Assembly (NCBI RefSeq): GCF_019038395.1
Contig: NZ_JAGFXZ010000005.1
Location: 62,001-126,000, forward strand
Reading direction: 5' to 3'
Origin: Acinetobacter sp. BY419
GTDB lineage: Bacteria; Pseudomonadota; Gammaproteobacteria; Pseudomonadales; Moraxellaceae
DNA length: 64,000 nucleotides
In this document: positions 8,492-17,734 of the stretch, piece by piece
Layout of the letters: each line of letters starts with the position of its first letter
Numbering within the stretch: position 1 is the first letter of the stretch
Notes under the pieces: generated by a model
What the model saw: only the letters and a program-made list of their open reading frames with translations
What the model was told of the DNA's origin: nothing
The model's database searches: none
Translations under genes and position numbers: made by a program

Positions 8492-9238
8492 TTAGAAGTG
8501 ATACTTCACAAGTGCGCTGACATTGTTTTCGTCTGTGCCCTTCACAGCATATTTGTTGTTCCAGACAGAATGTTCAATACCCAGGTATAAACGGGTTTCT
8601 GGAGAAATGTGTTTGCCCAGATTCCACTTGTATTGGGTAGTCCAGTTAAGTTCGCTCGCATGACCATTTTTTTCAGCAGTAGACCAGTCAAGGAAACCGT
8701 CAACAAGGAAGTCTTCGGCACCGAGTTTGAACGGAATACCATATACCACGGTCAATTGATAATCGTCTTCAGAGCCTTTTTCATTATCGGCCTTGTAGAG
8801 GTTTAACTGGGCATACTGGAAATACGGGATTTCAAGGTCAAATCCAACACCATAAAGATAGTTATTAAAGTCACTGCCTGGATAGTTGGCGCTATTGGCT
8901 TCCCATGTACCAGCAATTAACACATCTTTAATAGGACCCAGTTCAAGCTTTTGACCGCTTACAGCACCTAGACTTAAACGAGGCGATACTTCGAAATATG
9001 TTGCATTACCTGAGTCATTATGAGTACGGTCAGCAAAACCGAAGAAATCTCCGTAGTTCAACTTGGCAGCATATTCAAAGGTCGCAGTCGTTTGCTGGTT
9101 ATCATCACCTTCAAATGGGAATGCGTAGTGTTCACCATACAGACCAGTGATGCTAAAGTCCTGCCACACAGGTTTTGCCTGAGCAAATACTGCAGTTGAA
9201 GCCAATGCACAAAGTGCTACGAGTTGTGTAAATTTCAT
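8492..9238 (-). CDS. Nucleoside-specific outer-membrane channel, Tsx/OmpK family
   Basis: This is a 248-aa outer-membrane beta-barrel protein, predicted to admit nucleosides. A signal peptide (MKFTQLVALCALASTAVFAQA) precedes the mature start KPVWQDFSITGLYGEHYAFPFEG, which is the usual opening of OmpK/Tsx proteins. The chain alternates polar and hydrophobic residues and ends in VKYHF, the terminal aromatic expected for BAM-dependent insertion. A GGGAGAGA ribosome site lies just upstream of the start, and it has its own terminator, so it is probably monocistronic. Substrate is inferred from the family only. Confidence 0.82.
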   Translation of the reverse strand: MKFTQLVALCALASTAVFAQAKPVWQDFSITGLYGEHYAFPFEGDDNQQTTATFEYAAKLNYGDFFGFADRTHNDSGNATYFEVSPRLSLGAVSGQKLELGPIKDVLIAGTWEANSANYPGSDFNNYLYGVGFDLEIPYFQYAQLNLYKADNEKGSEDDYQLTVVYGIPFKLGAEDFLVDGFLDWSTAEKNGHASELNWTTQYKWNLGKHISPETRLYLGIEHSVWNNKYAVKGTDENNVSALVKYHF

Positions 9239-10282
9239 TTAAATCTCTCCCCCAAGAAAGCAGCATAAGCATACAGATTAATAAGTAAAAATAAAGTTAA
9301 AATTGCTGACCCAGCCAGAAATATTCAAGCACCGAGTGCCAAGAATGCGTCAATCTCATCACGGCTATGCCTGTTTAAAATTTACTAAGTCTTTATTTTT
9401 AAAAAGTAAAGGAATGGTAGCTTTTCTTCGCCTATTCAGTCGGAAAAATAATTCTTTATCTATCAACAGACGTGGTAAATCCAGCAGGCATGCCATGTCC
9501 AGAGATAGTGGCTAAGAAGGATAGAATTTTTATCGTACAACATTATTTGCAAGTACCCGCCGCTGAAAAACAACCCAGGAGATACTGCTTAAATCTTGAA
9601 TGTATTCCTGTTTTAAGTACTGTTCATTATTTATGTCATAAAACTGGGTTTAAAATTATAGATGATGATCCGTTCTTCCAGCTTTTTTCAGGCAAACAAC
9701 AATCCTGATTGTTTAATTCTCTTACTCAATCTGCCAAGGCTCAACTTTTGCAAAGTTGTTTCTAAAAGATAACTCCAGCGCACAATGGCAATGGCTCAAG
9801 AGCTGTCAGGTCTTTGCCAGCGCAGACTAGACTGAAAAAATTGATCTGCTCACAAGCGTTAATTTGCAATAAAAAAATATTCTTTTTTATTGGGTTGCTC
9901 TCATCCCGTATTTGTAAGGGCACTGATCCAATGGAACTTATAAGTTGAATTCACAAATAAGAGCCCGCAGCTCGATCACATAAATAGTGTTACACCTGCA
10001 CCACAATTATTCCCTTCTTTTTAACTCGGTAAGCAGTTGTCACAATCAATTATTCTTTTGCTAAAAAACCAAAATATCACTTGCATATTTCCCAGATACA
10101 GCCGATATTCTAGATATAAGGACACGATTCTGCAGACTCAAAAGTGTGTTCATTGTTCAAAGTGGAGGGTGTAATTCCAGTCATTTGAAGATGTAAAATG
10201 CAATGCGAAACAGAAAGTTAATAGCGTGCCAAGATAAAAAATTTTGCACTAAAAAGTTACAAAGATTTGAGGATGGTAATTT
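9239..10282. other. About 1 kb without a supported gene
   Basis: Two overlapping plus-strand frames of 70 and 78 codons occur at 9303-9708, but neither has a ribosome-binding site, recognisable domain or compositional support. A perfect 10-bp inverted repeat CAATAAAAAA/TTTTTTATTG sits at 9867-9892. The last 150 bp must carry the promoter of the HPF-like gene; I could not choose one. The region may contain gene decay or untranslated RNA, but I see no tRNA or known RNA family. Confidence 0.5.
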
Positions 10283-10648
10283 ATGAATATTGAAATTCGT
10301 ACAGATAAGCACATTCAGAATAGCGATCGTTTAATTGAGTATGTACGTGCAGAATTAAATCAGGAATTCCAGCGCCACAGTGAGCGTATTACCCATTTTT
10401 CAGTTCATCTTAGCGATGAAAATGGTGCCAAAGGTGGCGAGGACGATATTCGTTGCATGATTGAAGCACGACCTGCCGGGTTGAAGCCTGTAGTCGTCAA
10501 TCACCGTGCGCCTAGTGTAGCTACTGCGATTAGTGGTGCTATTGACCGGCTGAAACGCAGTCTGGAACATGTTATCGAGAAAAATACTGACCCTCGCGCA
10601 GGAGCACTGGAACTTGCAGATACAGATACTGCAGATATAGAAAACTGA
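10283..10648 (+). CDS. HPF/RaiA-type ribosome hibernation factor
   Basis: This 121-aa protein has the sigma54-modulation/S30AE fold that binds the decoding region of idle 30S subunits. Evidence is the beta-alpha-beta-beta-beta-alpha layout: MNIEIRTDKHIQNSDRL, FSVHLSDENGAKGGEDDIRCMIEARPAG, then a helix AISGAIDRLKRSLEHVIEK. It lacks the C-terminal dimerisation domain of long HPF, so it is a short form. The acidic tail (ELADTDTADIEN) is unusual. A GAGGATGG ribosome site precedes the start. It stands alone, not beside rpoN, and ends at its own terminator. It may be a divergent paralogue rather than the main HPF. Confidence 0.75.
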   Translation: MNIEIRTDKHIQNSDRLIEYVRAELNQEFQRHSERITHFSVHLSDENGAKGGEDDIRCMIEARPAGLKPVVVNHRAPSVATAISGAIDRLKRSLEHVIEKNTDPRAGALELADTDTADIEN

Positions 10649-10663
10649 TTCCAGAACAATATG

Positions 10664-10687
10664 AAAAGAGCCCTGCGGGGCTTTTTT
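10664..10687 (+). terminator. Terminator after the HPF-like gene
   Basis: GAGCCC-TGC-GGGGCT followed by six T, 15 nt after the stop codon. Confidence 0.85.
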
Positions 10688-10778
10688 CATATTAAAACCA
10701 AAATATACTTGCTGGAAATACAACAAAAGCCTCTTTATTCGGCATAATAGTCGAAAACGAATTAAAGAGAGTCCCATC

Positions 10779-11321
10779 ATGTTAACTGCGCAACAACAGC
10801 TTTTTGTGCAAGCACTCGAAGAATTGAATCTGGACCAGGTAAAACAGCTGCTGGCAGATGGACTTAATCCAAATTTTGTTGATCATGATAAAGGTCCGGT
10901 GATTTCGGTCTGGTCAGACGGCCTGTTTAAATGGTGGGAAGAGGTCTGCGAGTTGTATGAAGCAGGCACGCCACTTTCTGCTGAAGAAAAACAGACACGA
11001 TTAGCAGTGCATTTGCAGATTCTGGAAGAATTGATTCAGGCCAAAGTCAATTTACATCTTTGGGATGCTGAAGAAATTTACGGTCCGCTTTGGGATGCTG
11101 CGAGTGCCGCATGTGCACCAGCCGTACAGCGTTTACTTAATGAAAAAGTTGATCCGAATAGTAAAGATGAAGATGGTATGACAATTCTATCTTCAATTAG
11201 TGACCTCTTCTTTGACTGTGATTTTGATGAAATTAACTGGTCAGAAGCCCTGGAAGAAGAAAAACAGACGCTAGAGCTACTTCGTAGTCATGGTGCGAAA
11301 ATGACCAAAGAACTCAGTTAA
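10779..11321 (+). CDS. Ankyrin-repeat protein
   Basis: This is a 180-aa cytoplasmic, acidic protein. Two ankyrin-like units can be seen: residues 5-35 (QQLFVQALEELNLDQVKQLL, then ADGLNPNFVDHDKGP) and 105-140 (PLWDAASAACAPAVQRLLNE, then KVDPNSKDEDGMTILS), with a third degenerate one at the C-terminus (ETLELLRSHGAKM). Such proteins mediate protein contacts; the partner is unknown. AAAGAGAG precedes the ATG. It is followed after 25 bp by the outer-membrane protein gene and may share its transcript. Confidence 0.75.
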   Translation: MLTAQQQLFVQALEELNLDQVKQLLADGLNPNFVDHDKGPVISVWSDGLFKWWEEVCELYEAGTPLSAEEKQTRLAVHLQILEELIQAKVNLHLWDAEEIYGPLWDAASAACAPAVQRLLNEKVDPNSKDEDGMTILSSISDLFFDCDFDEINWSEALEEEKQTLELLRSHGAKMTKELS

Positions 11322-11346
11322 ATAAATTTTAGTAAAGAGCCTTAAC

Positions 11347-12102
11347 ATGACAACATTAAGAATTTTGGGGTTGATTGCACTGGCGAGTGGTAGTGCACAG
11401 CTTTTCGCAGCTGATTTTGAATTTGACCGGCCTAGCGAAGGTCTGGGTACTGGTATTACGCCAGTAGGAAAGGTGGCTTGGGAACAGGGATTGCCAACGG
11501 TTCAATATCGCGATTCAGGCGAGCAGACTATCACTAAACTGAATGCAGATATGTTGTTACGTACCGGGCTTGCTAAGGATTTAGAATTACGTCTGGGTTG
11601 GGATGGTCCGGGGTGGACACAAGTAAAATCTAATGGTCAGACTGATGACAAAGATGGCTTGGGTGATATCAGTATCGGTCTAAAAAAAGCCATTGATCTG
11701 GATGAAGAAAAACTGACTATGGCGTTGCTGGCCGAAGCGGTTATTGCGACAGGCAATACCGGATTCAGTAATGAAGAAGATATTTACAGCCTCAGTTCCG
11801 CAGTGGCCTATCAATACAATGACCTAGTGAGCACAGCAATCACCATGCGTTATGAATGGCAGGACAGTCACTGGGCAGTAGTAGCAGTTCCATCTTTACG
11901 CTACCAGATTAAGGATCGCTGGTCAGGTTATTCGGAGCTGATTTACCGTAAAGCTGAAAGTGTCGATAATGAATATGCACTTGGTACCGGTGTCATGTAT
12001 GCCCTAAACGATCGTGTCCAATTGGATGCCAGTGTAGGCGTGGATTTGAACGGTATTGATCGAAGCTACTTCTCAGGCCTAGGCTTATCTGTGTTGTTCT
12101 AA
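11347..12102 (+). CDS. Outer-membrane beta-barrel protein, transporter-like (MetA-pathway type)
   Basis: The 251-aa product starts with a signal peptide (MTTLRILGLIALASGSAQLFAA) and then runs as alternating beta strands to a terminal GLGLSVLF, as expected for an outer-membrane barrel. The early motif FDRPSEGLGTGITPVGKVAWEQG and LELRLGWDG resemble proteins annotated as putative MetA-pathway/transporter (PF13557-like); this assignment is from memory and moderate. It lies between the ankyrin gene and dsbD, 16 bp from the latter, so co-transcription is likely. Function unknown. Confidence 0.6.
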   Translation: MTTLRILGLIALASGSAQLFAADFEFDRPSEGLGTGITPVGKVAWEQGLPTVQYRDSGEQTITKLNADMLLRTGLAKDLELRLGWDGPGWTQVKSNGQTDDKDGLGDISIGLKKAIDLDEEKLTMALLAEAVIATGNTGFSNEEDIYSLSSAVAYQYNDLVSTAITMRYEWQDSHWAVVAVPSLRYQIKDRWSGYSELIYRKAESVDNEYALGTGVMYALNDRVQLDASVGVDLNGIDRSYFSGLGLSVLF

Positions 12103-12118
12103 GCGATTTAGTTTATAG

Positions 12119-13963
12119 ATGATCAAATACCAGCAGTTCCAGATCTGGGGAAAAATGCTTGCCCCAATCATCTTGGGAAGCTCTGTGTTCAGCAGTCCTG
12201 CTCAGGCCGAAACAGCATTGTTATCTGCCGAGCAGGCTTTCCCTGTGAGCGTGATCTCCACCAGTCAGCAACAGGCTGAGCTGAGCTGGCAGATTCCGGA
12301 CAACTATTATCTCTATCAGCATAAAATTGAAGTGCGGCAGGGCAATCAGCCGATGTCGCTTGAATTGCCGCCTGCTGAAGATCTGTATGATGAGAACTAT
12401 GGGCATACCCAGGTTTATTATCAGCAGTTAAAGTTTCAGATTCCGACTCAGGCCAACCAGTCTTATCAGGTCAGCTGGCAGGGCTGTGCCAAAGACCGGA
12501 TCTGTTATCCGCCACAAACGATCCAGTTCAAGACGGATTTATCCGGTCTGGTGCAATTTGAAGCTGCCGGATCAGGAACAAAGCGCTTGCTTGATCTGAA
12601 TGGGTCATCACTGCAACACAATACCCTGTTTAATACAGCAGATTCCTCAGAATCTGCAACAGATGCAATCTCTGCCTCTGCCAGCACGCAAACCGCCGCC
12701 TATGCGGCACAAGACCAGAAATGGTCAGCCCAGTTGCTTGAGCGCTCTTTGGGTTATGGGCTTTTGCTGTTTTTGGGCTTGGGAATTTTACTGGCTTTTA
12801 CGCCGTGTTCCTTGCCGATGCTGCCGATTCTGACTTCACTGATTGTGCGAGACAGTAAAGGTCTTAAGGCCTGGATGATTGCCCTAACTTTCGTCAGCAG
12901 TATGGCCGCTGTCTATGCCGTACTTGGCTTAATCGCGTCTTCGGCCGGCCTGAATTTTCAGCGCTGGTTGCAGCAACCTGGAACCCTGATCGCATTTAGT
13001 GTCCTGTTTGTCCTGTTTGCGCTGAATCTGTTTGGTTTGTTTGAGATTAAACTGCCACAACGTCTGGTTCACCGTCTGGACCGGGCTCAGGCCATGCAAC
13101 AGGGAGGCAGTCTGGTCAGTGCGGGGGTCATGGGCATGATTTCGGCACTTCTGGTGGGACCCTGCATGACCGCACCATTGGCCGGTGCATTGTTGTTTAT
13201 TTCCCAGACGCAAAGTCAGTGGCAGGGGGCTTTGCTGCTCTTTACCCTAGGTTTCGGGATGGGTAGCCCTTTATTGCTGGCCAGTATTCTGGGGGCACGG
13301 ATTCTGCCTAAAGCTGGGCACTGGATGAATCAGATCAAAGTGCTCTTTGCTTTTATCATGCTGGCATTAGCCCTGTATTTTATTCGGCCGCTCATGTCTG
13401 AAGCCGCTTTACAGTGGTTATCTTTAGGCTTGGGCATGGCCTTTGTTGCCTATGTGCTGTTTCGGATTTTCTGGCATCGTACTGGTCTAAGATGGCTCTA
13501 TATTTTATGTCTGGTACTGGCTGTTCCCTATATTGCGTATAGCCAATATCAGCACAGTCAGCGATTTTTTGTTGAGCAGGCCGGCACAGAAGCCCAGTGG
13601 CATGTGGCACGCAGCGCAGCAGAATTTCAGCAGATTTTGGACACGGCACCCCCAGGAAAAAAAATCATTATTGATGTCTACGCCGATTGGTGTGTCGCCT
13701 GTCAGCCGATTGAACATCGTATTTTGAAATCTGCACAGGTCCAGCAGGCTTTGTCGCCTTATTTCCTGATTAAGCTGGATTTAAGCCAATACAATGCCTC
13801 ACATCAAAGCTTGTTGAATCAATGGGAAATTCTGGGACCACCGACATATTTATTTTTGAATGATCAGCAGCAGGAAATTCGCGGTTTACGTTTGACTGGC
13901 GCCTTTAGCGAGGCAGAATTGCTGGCCCAGTTGCAACATTTGGCTCAGGGTGAAAACCCATGA
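12119..13963 (+). CDS. dsbD: Thiol:disulfide interchange protein DsbD
   Basis: DsbD carries electrons from cytoplasmic thioredoxin to periplasmic DsbC/DsbG and cytochrome c maturation factors. All three modules are present in 614 aa: signal peptide to about residue 30; an alpha domain with C123 and C129 (GCAKDRICYPP); a membrane domain with about eight helices carrying C230 (AFTPCSLPM) and C349 (GPCMTAP); and a C-terminal thioredoxin-like domain with C525/C528 (DWCVACQP). A Ser/Ala-rich linker (165-200) joins alpha to the membrane part. The ribosome site is weak, hinting at coupling to the preceding gene 16 bp upstream. Confidence 0.93.
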   Translation: MIKYQQFQIWGKMLAPIILGSSVFSSPAQAETALLSAEQAFPVSVISTSQQQAELSWQIPDNYYLYQHKIEVRQGNQPMSLELPPAEDLYDENYGHTQVYYQQLKFQIPTQANQSYQVSWQGCAKDRICYPPQTIQFKTDLSGLVQFEAAGSGTKRLLDLNGSSLQHNTLFNTADSSESATDAISASASTQTAAYAAQDQKWSAQLLERSLGYGLLLFLGLGILLAFTPCSLPMLPILTSLIVRDSKGLKAWMIALTFVSSMAAVYAVLGLIASSAGLNFQRWLQQPGTLIAFSVLFVLFALNLFGLFEIKLPQRLVHRLDRAQAMQQGGSLVSAGVMGMISALLVGPCMTAPLAGALLFISQTQSQWQGALLLFTLGFGMGSPLLLASILGARILPKAGHWMNQIKVLFAFIMLALALYFIRPLMSEAALQWLSLGLGMAFVAYVLFRIFWHRTGLRWLYILCLVLAVPYIAYSQYQHSQRFFVEQAGTEAQWHVARSAAEFQQILDTAPPGKKIIIDVYADWCVACQPIEHRILKSAQVQQALSPYFLIKLDLSQYNASHQSLLNQWEILGPPTYLFLNDQQQEIRGLRLTGAFSEAELLAQLQHLAQGENP

Positions 13964-13993
13964 TATTCACCATTATAAAAAAGCTGAACCCAT

Positions 13994-15190
13994 TTAAGAA
14001 ACCTGCATCTGTGCAGTTGCCGGTTCGACATAGGCTTTGACCAGATTGCGGCCACTGGCTTTGGCCTGATAAAGCGCCTGGTCAGCCTGACTGAGTAACT
14101 GCTGCGGGCGTAACTCGGCTTTAGAAATAGCGATCCCGAAACTGGCGGTGACCGGAATCGGCTCGCCCTCATCACTGATAATCTGTAATTGCTGAATCGC
14201 AATGCGGCAGCGTTCAGCCACTTGCTCGGCTTTTTCCAGACTGGTATTTTTCAGCACCAAAATAAATTCTTCACCGCCAAAACGGCCGACCACATCACTT
14301 TCACGTAATTGCTGGTTTAGGACGGCACTGACTTCGACTAAGGTTTCATCACCCTTGTGATGCCCGTATTGATCATTAATTTTTTTGAAATGGTCCAGAT
14401 CCAGCAGCACCAGTGCATAATTAGGTCTGGCTGCGGCATTCAGCGTGTCCAGACACTGATTGATGCTGCGGCGGTTAAACAGGTTGGTAAGCGGATCAAT
14501 CTGGCTCAGCTGTTCGATCAGCTGCTCGCGATGACGCCATTGGCTCAGCAAAATTTCGAATAACACCATGCAGACTGCTAAAATCGGCAGAATAAAATAC
14601 AGCATCGATAATAGCCAGAAGCCATTATAGAAAAGCTTGTTATCCAGATTAAATAGCGGTGAATAAGGCAATTGATGACTGAAACTTAAATAGGCACATC
14701 CGCCCAAGAAAATGGATGCAGGAATCAGCATACTATAGACCAGCGTGCGATGAAACAGCACCAGTCCCACCATAATTAAACAGACATAGGAGGTCGTGGC
14801 CACAGGGCTGATCACTCCTACGATATAAGCGTCACGACACAGCGAAATAACAAAAGTACCCACTGCCAGATAGGGCAGATAACGTTCAACCAGACGATTG
14901 CCCTGAAATTTATAACAGGGGAAAATCAGTGCGAATAGAATCATAAAAAAACTGCTGTTCAAAATAATTTGGGTATAGACCCGCTCTAGATGAACATACT
15001 GCCAATATTCCGGATTTAATAAGACAAAGATATCCCAGCCGAGCCAGGTCAGATGTACCCCGCACCCCAAAGCCAGCATCAGGATGCACTTTTTTAAAAT
15101 ACTCCAGTTCATCACGACTTCATCTTCGACCAGATATTTTGTGATTCTGTGTTTCAGCATTTTTTCTAATACAGGCGATATTCGCTTCAT
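13994..15190 (-). CDS. Membrane-bound GGDEF diguanylate cyclase
   Basis: It makes cyclic di-GMP from two GTP. The 398-aa protein has an N-terminal region with about six hydrophobic segments (residues 30-210), then a GGDEF domain. The active-site motif is GGEEF at 305-309, and an RxxD product-inhibition site (RESD, 296-299) lies five residues before it, so the enzyme should be active and feedback-controlled. DLDHFKKINDQYGHHKGDE carries the metal and substrate residues. There is no EAL domain. It converges with dsbD (30 bp between stops). The membrane sensor part matches no named sensor domain I recognise. Confidence 0.88.
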   Translation of the reverse strand: MKRISPVLEKMLKHRITKYLVEDEVVMNWSILKKCILMLALGCGVHLTWLGWDIFVLLNPEYWQYVHLERVYTQIILNSSFFMILFALIFPCYKFQGNRLVERYLPYLAVGTFVISLCRDAYIVGVISPVATTSYVCLIMVGLVLFHRTLVYSMLIPASIFLGGCAYLSFSHQLPYSPLFNLDNKLFYNGFWLLSMLYFILPILAVCMVLFEILLSQWRHREQLIEQLSQIDPLTNLFNRRSINQCLDTLNAAARPNYALVLLDLDHFKKINDQYGHHKGDETLVEVSAVLNQQLRESDVVGRFGGEEFILVLKNTSLEKAEQVAERCRIAIQQLQIISDEGEPIPVTASFGIAISKAELRPQQLLSQADQALYQAKASGRNLVKAYVEPATAQMQVS

Positions 15191-15529
15191 GGCCCCGGTC
15201 TGACTTTAATTGTTTTATGGCAAATTTTTTAAGGCTTATTCGATATTTATAGCTTTATTTACACAAGATAACATAAGTTGGAAGGCTTGATAAACAACAA
15301 TATTTAAAACGATTTGGTTATTTTTTATCTTAGCTACTTTATTCTTGGCCAATAGTGCAAGCGATCTATGTCCTAGCAAACACCCCTGATCAAAATAAGA
15401 GAGGTTAAGACGCATGCAGTTTTGTTCTAAATTCAGGATGATGTGTTTTATGTGTGCTAATTATTTCAATATAGCCAATAGTTAAAATGGTGGGATTGTT
15501 AGATAGAATTGCAAATCAAGAGCGAAACC
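15191..15529. other. Divergent intergenic region between GGDEF gene and azoR
   Basis: AT-rich 339 bp that must carry promoters for both flanking genes. I saw no clear operator, RNA or conserved box in it. Confidence 0.4.
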
Positions 15530-16099
15530 ATGAAAGTTTTACAGATAGATTCCAGTATTTTAGGAGAGGCCTCAATTTCGCGTCAGTTGACTCAGGCCTT
15601 GGTCAATCAATTGCAGCGAAAATATGCTCAGGCCATTGTAGTTGAATACCTGGATCTGGCGGCACAGCCTATTCCCCACCTTAGCACTGAAATTTTAATG
15701 GGCCAGAATGCCGAACAGACCACATTGGGCGACGAACTTTTAGAGCAATATTTGCAGGCGGATATCGTGGTGATTGGTGCGGCGATGTATAACTTCGGTT
15801 TGCCATCGACTTTAAAAGCCTGGATTGACCGGATCTGTGTTGCGGGGCGTACCTTTAAATATACCGAACAAGGTCCTGTGGGCCTGGCGGGCAACAAGAA
15901 AGTGTATATTGCCAGCAGCCGTGGTGGGGTCTATGGCGAGCAAAGTCCGGCTGATTTTCAGGAAGCTTTCCTAAAAACCGTGTTTAATTTTACCGGTGTA
16001 ACGGATATCGAAGTGATTCGCGCTGAAGGAGTGAATATGGGCGAGACTGTCAAAGCACATGCGCTGCAAACTGCATTACAGCAGGTTCAAGCCATTTAA
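15530..16099 (+). CDS. azoR: FMN-dependent NADH-azoreductase
   Basis: This flavodoxin-fold enzyme reduces quinones and azo compounds with two-electron transfer from NADH, protecting against thiol and quinone stress. ATG 15530 is preferred (AAGAGCG upstream); the protein then starts MKVLQIDSSILGEASISRQL, the FMN-phosphate-binding start of AzoR. Further signatures are MYNFGLPSTLKAWIDRICVAGRTFKYTEQGPVGL and SSRGGVY. The length of 189 aa is normal. It ends at a bidirectional terminator shared with the convergent esterase gene. Confidence 0.88.
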   Translation: MKVLQIDSSILGEASISRQLTQALVNQLQRKYAQAIVVEYLDLAAQPIPHLSTEILMGQNAEQTTLGDELLEQYLQADIVVIGAAMYNFGLPSTLKAWIDRICVAGRTFKYTEQGPVGLAGNKKVYIASSRGGVYGEQSPADFQEAFLKTVFNFTGVTDIEVIRAEGVNMGETVKAHALQTALQQVQAI

Positions 16100-16114
16100 G
16101 CCTACTATATCTTT

Positions 16115-16142
16115 AAAAAGGTCAGCTACAGCTGACCTTTTT
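16115..16142. terminator. Bidirectional terminator between azoR and the esterase gene
   Basis: Perfect stem AAAAGGTCAGC/GCTGACCTTTT with a four-base loop; A- and T-tracts allow function in both directions. Confidence 0.9.
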
Positions 16143-16157
16143 ATGCGCTGAATTATA

Positions 16158-17069
16158 TTAGTCCCGATCCAGACGATGGGCAAATTCAGCAAGATCACTT
16201 AAGGCCTGTTTGGCTTCATCGAACCAGGCACTGAACATCTGAAAATTATGCCACATGCCGGTATACAGTTTAAATTCAACATCGACACCCGCCTGTTCGG
16301 CTTTCTCCTTAAAACGGCTGGCATCATCCAGCAGAATTTCCTTGGAACCGACCTGAATATGAATCGGGGGCAAGCCGCTTAAATCGGCAAAAAAGGGTGA
16401 AACTTCCGGATCGCCTCGATTGATGGAAGGCGGTACATAATATTCAATGCCAGTTTCAACCGTTTCCAGAGAAAGCAGGGCATCATGTTTCTGGTTATAA
16501 CGTAATGATTCACTGGTCAAGGTCAGATCCAGCAGTGGTGACAACAGAATCAAGCCACTGACCTGTGGAAGATTGTCCTGCTGTATTTTGAGTGCCAGTG
16601 CCAATGCCAGATTGGCTCCGCAAGAATCACCGGATAGAATGATATCTTTGGCCTGAACACCTTGATCGAGCAGCAGGTTATAGACATCAAACAAGGCTTC
16701 TAGCGCTTCCGGATAGGCAGATTCGGGTGCTAAAGGATAATCTACATGGAGCACCTGCATCTGGGTTCGAGCCGCAATTTGAGTCATAAAGGCACGATGG
16801 GTATTTAAAGAACCTAAATAAAATGCGCCGCCATGAATATGAAAAATCAGCTGGCTAGATTCCTGCTGTGGTTTGATTTCCTCAGCACGTAATCCCGCCA
16901 GACGTAACGAGCGAATCTGTACAGTTTTATCCTGAGGAAAAAGTTTGCACATCTGTTCCAGTGCAATACGCATGGAACTCGGTGGAAGATTGAATCTGCT
17001 CGGGGCACGAATGGCCGTCTTTAAGAAGCTTTCTGTAATTAATTGTTTGGTTAACGGGCTTATCTTCAT
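16158..17069 (-). CDS. Alpha/beta hydrolase, hormone-sensitive lipase family esterase
   Basis: This is a 303-aa cytoplasmic esterase. The oxyanion motif HGGAF is at 79-83, the nucleophile Ser149 lies in GDSCG (147-151), the acidic member is probably in EILLDDA near 248, and His274 is in GMWHNF. This arrangement defines the HSL (bacterial family IV) esterases, which cleave short-chain acyl esters. No signal peptide is present. The Cys next to the nucleophile, in place of the more usual Ala, is mildly unusual. Natural substrate unknown. Confidence 0.85.
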   Translation of the reverse strand: MKISPLTKQLITESFLKTAIRAPSRFNLPPSSMRIALEQMCKLFPQDKTVQIRSLRLAGLRAEEIKPQQESSQLIFHIHGGAFYLGSLNTHRAFMTQIAARTQMQVLHVDYPLAPESAYPEALEALFDVYNLLLDQGVQAKDIILSGDSCGANLALALALKIQQDNLPQVSGLILLSPLLDLTLTSESLRYNQKHDALLSLETVETGIEYYVPPSINRGDPEVSPFFADLSGLPPIHIQVGSKEILLDDASRFKEKAEQAGVDVEFKLYTGMWHNFQMFSAWFDEAKQALSDLAEFAHRLDRD

Positions 17070-17225
17070 TTTCCTTCCATCTTTTTGTGCTTTTATTGAT
17101 CATATAGATTATTTACCAACCATATTTACAAGGTTACACTAAATAGTCACAGCTAAAAATTGAAAAATTGTTGTAACTTTTTAATACTACATTGGTCTAT
17201 TTTCAGACTAAGGAAATGAAGCAAA

Positions 17226-17663
17226 ATGAAAAAAATAGCGCTTATGTTAGGACTACTAGGCTTATCTGTACTGGCGAACGCCGCAGATCCTTTAAATGGC
17301 ACGGTATGGAAAACCATTGATGACAAAACCAAGCAGCCTAAGGCCATGGTTAAATTCACTGAACAAAAGAATGGGACTTTGTCAGCCAGTATTCAGTCTG
17401 TGTTAACTCCCGGTGAAGAAAATGCATGTACCAAGTGTGAAGGTCCTTACCAGAACAAGTCACTCAAAGGCTTGACCATTGTTAAAGGTCTTAAGAATGC
17501 AGGTGGTACCAGCTATGACAGCGGTTCAATTCTGGATCCACAATCCGGTAAAACTTATAAGTTGAAGGGCCAGCTGGCAGATGGCGGCAAGAAACTTGAA
17601 CTACGTGGTTTCATTGGTGTAGCGGCATTGGGTCGTAACCAGACTTGGGTTCGTGCCAACTAA
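17226..17663 (+). CDS. DUF2147 periplasmic protein
   Basis: The 145-aa protein has a signal peptide (MKKIALMLGLLGLSVLANAA) and a lipocalin-like beta-rich mature chain of the DUF2147 family: NGTVWKTIDDKTKQPKAMVKF, then YDSGSILDPQSGKTYKLKGQL and ELRGFIGVAALGRNQTWVR. A CxxC pair (C68, C71) is typical of the family. Biochemical role is not established. AAGGAA precedes the start. It is monocistronic with a strong terminator. Confidence 0.88.
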   Translation: MKKIALMLGLLGLSVLANAADPLNGTVWKTIDDKTKQPKAMVKFTEQKNGTLSASIQSVLTPGEENACTKCEGPYQNKSLKGLTIVKGLKNAGGTSYDSGSILDPQSGKTYKLKGQLADGGKKLELRGFIGVAALGRNQTWVRAN

Positions 17664-17682
17664 TTTCTTTTTAGTAAAAATT

Positions 17683-17709
17683 AAAAGCCTGACCGATGTC
17701 AGGCTTTTT
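17683..17709. terminator. Terminator between the DUF2147 gene and the ArsC-like gene
   Basis: Stem AAAAGCCTGAC/GTCAGGCTTTT, loop CGAT, T-run on the plus strand; the A-run allows use by the convergent gene too. Confidence 0.9.
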
Positions 17710-17734
17710 TGTGACTATCGTTTAGGGCAAGAGT

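Noticed and set aside
9303-9708. Two overlapping plus-strand frames of 70 and 78 codons
   Set aside because: No ribosome site, no domain, mixed composition unlike neighbouring genes; treated as non-coding.
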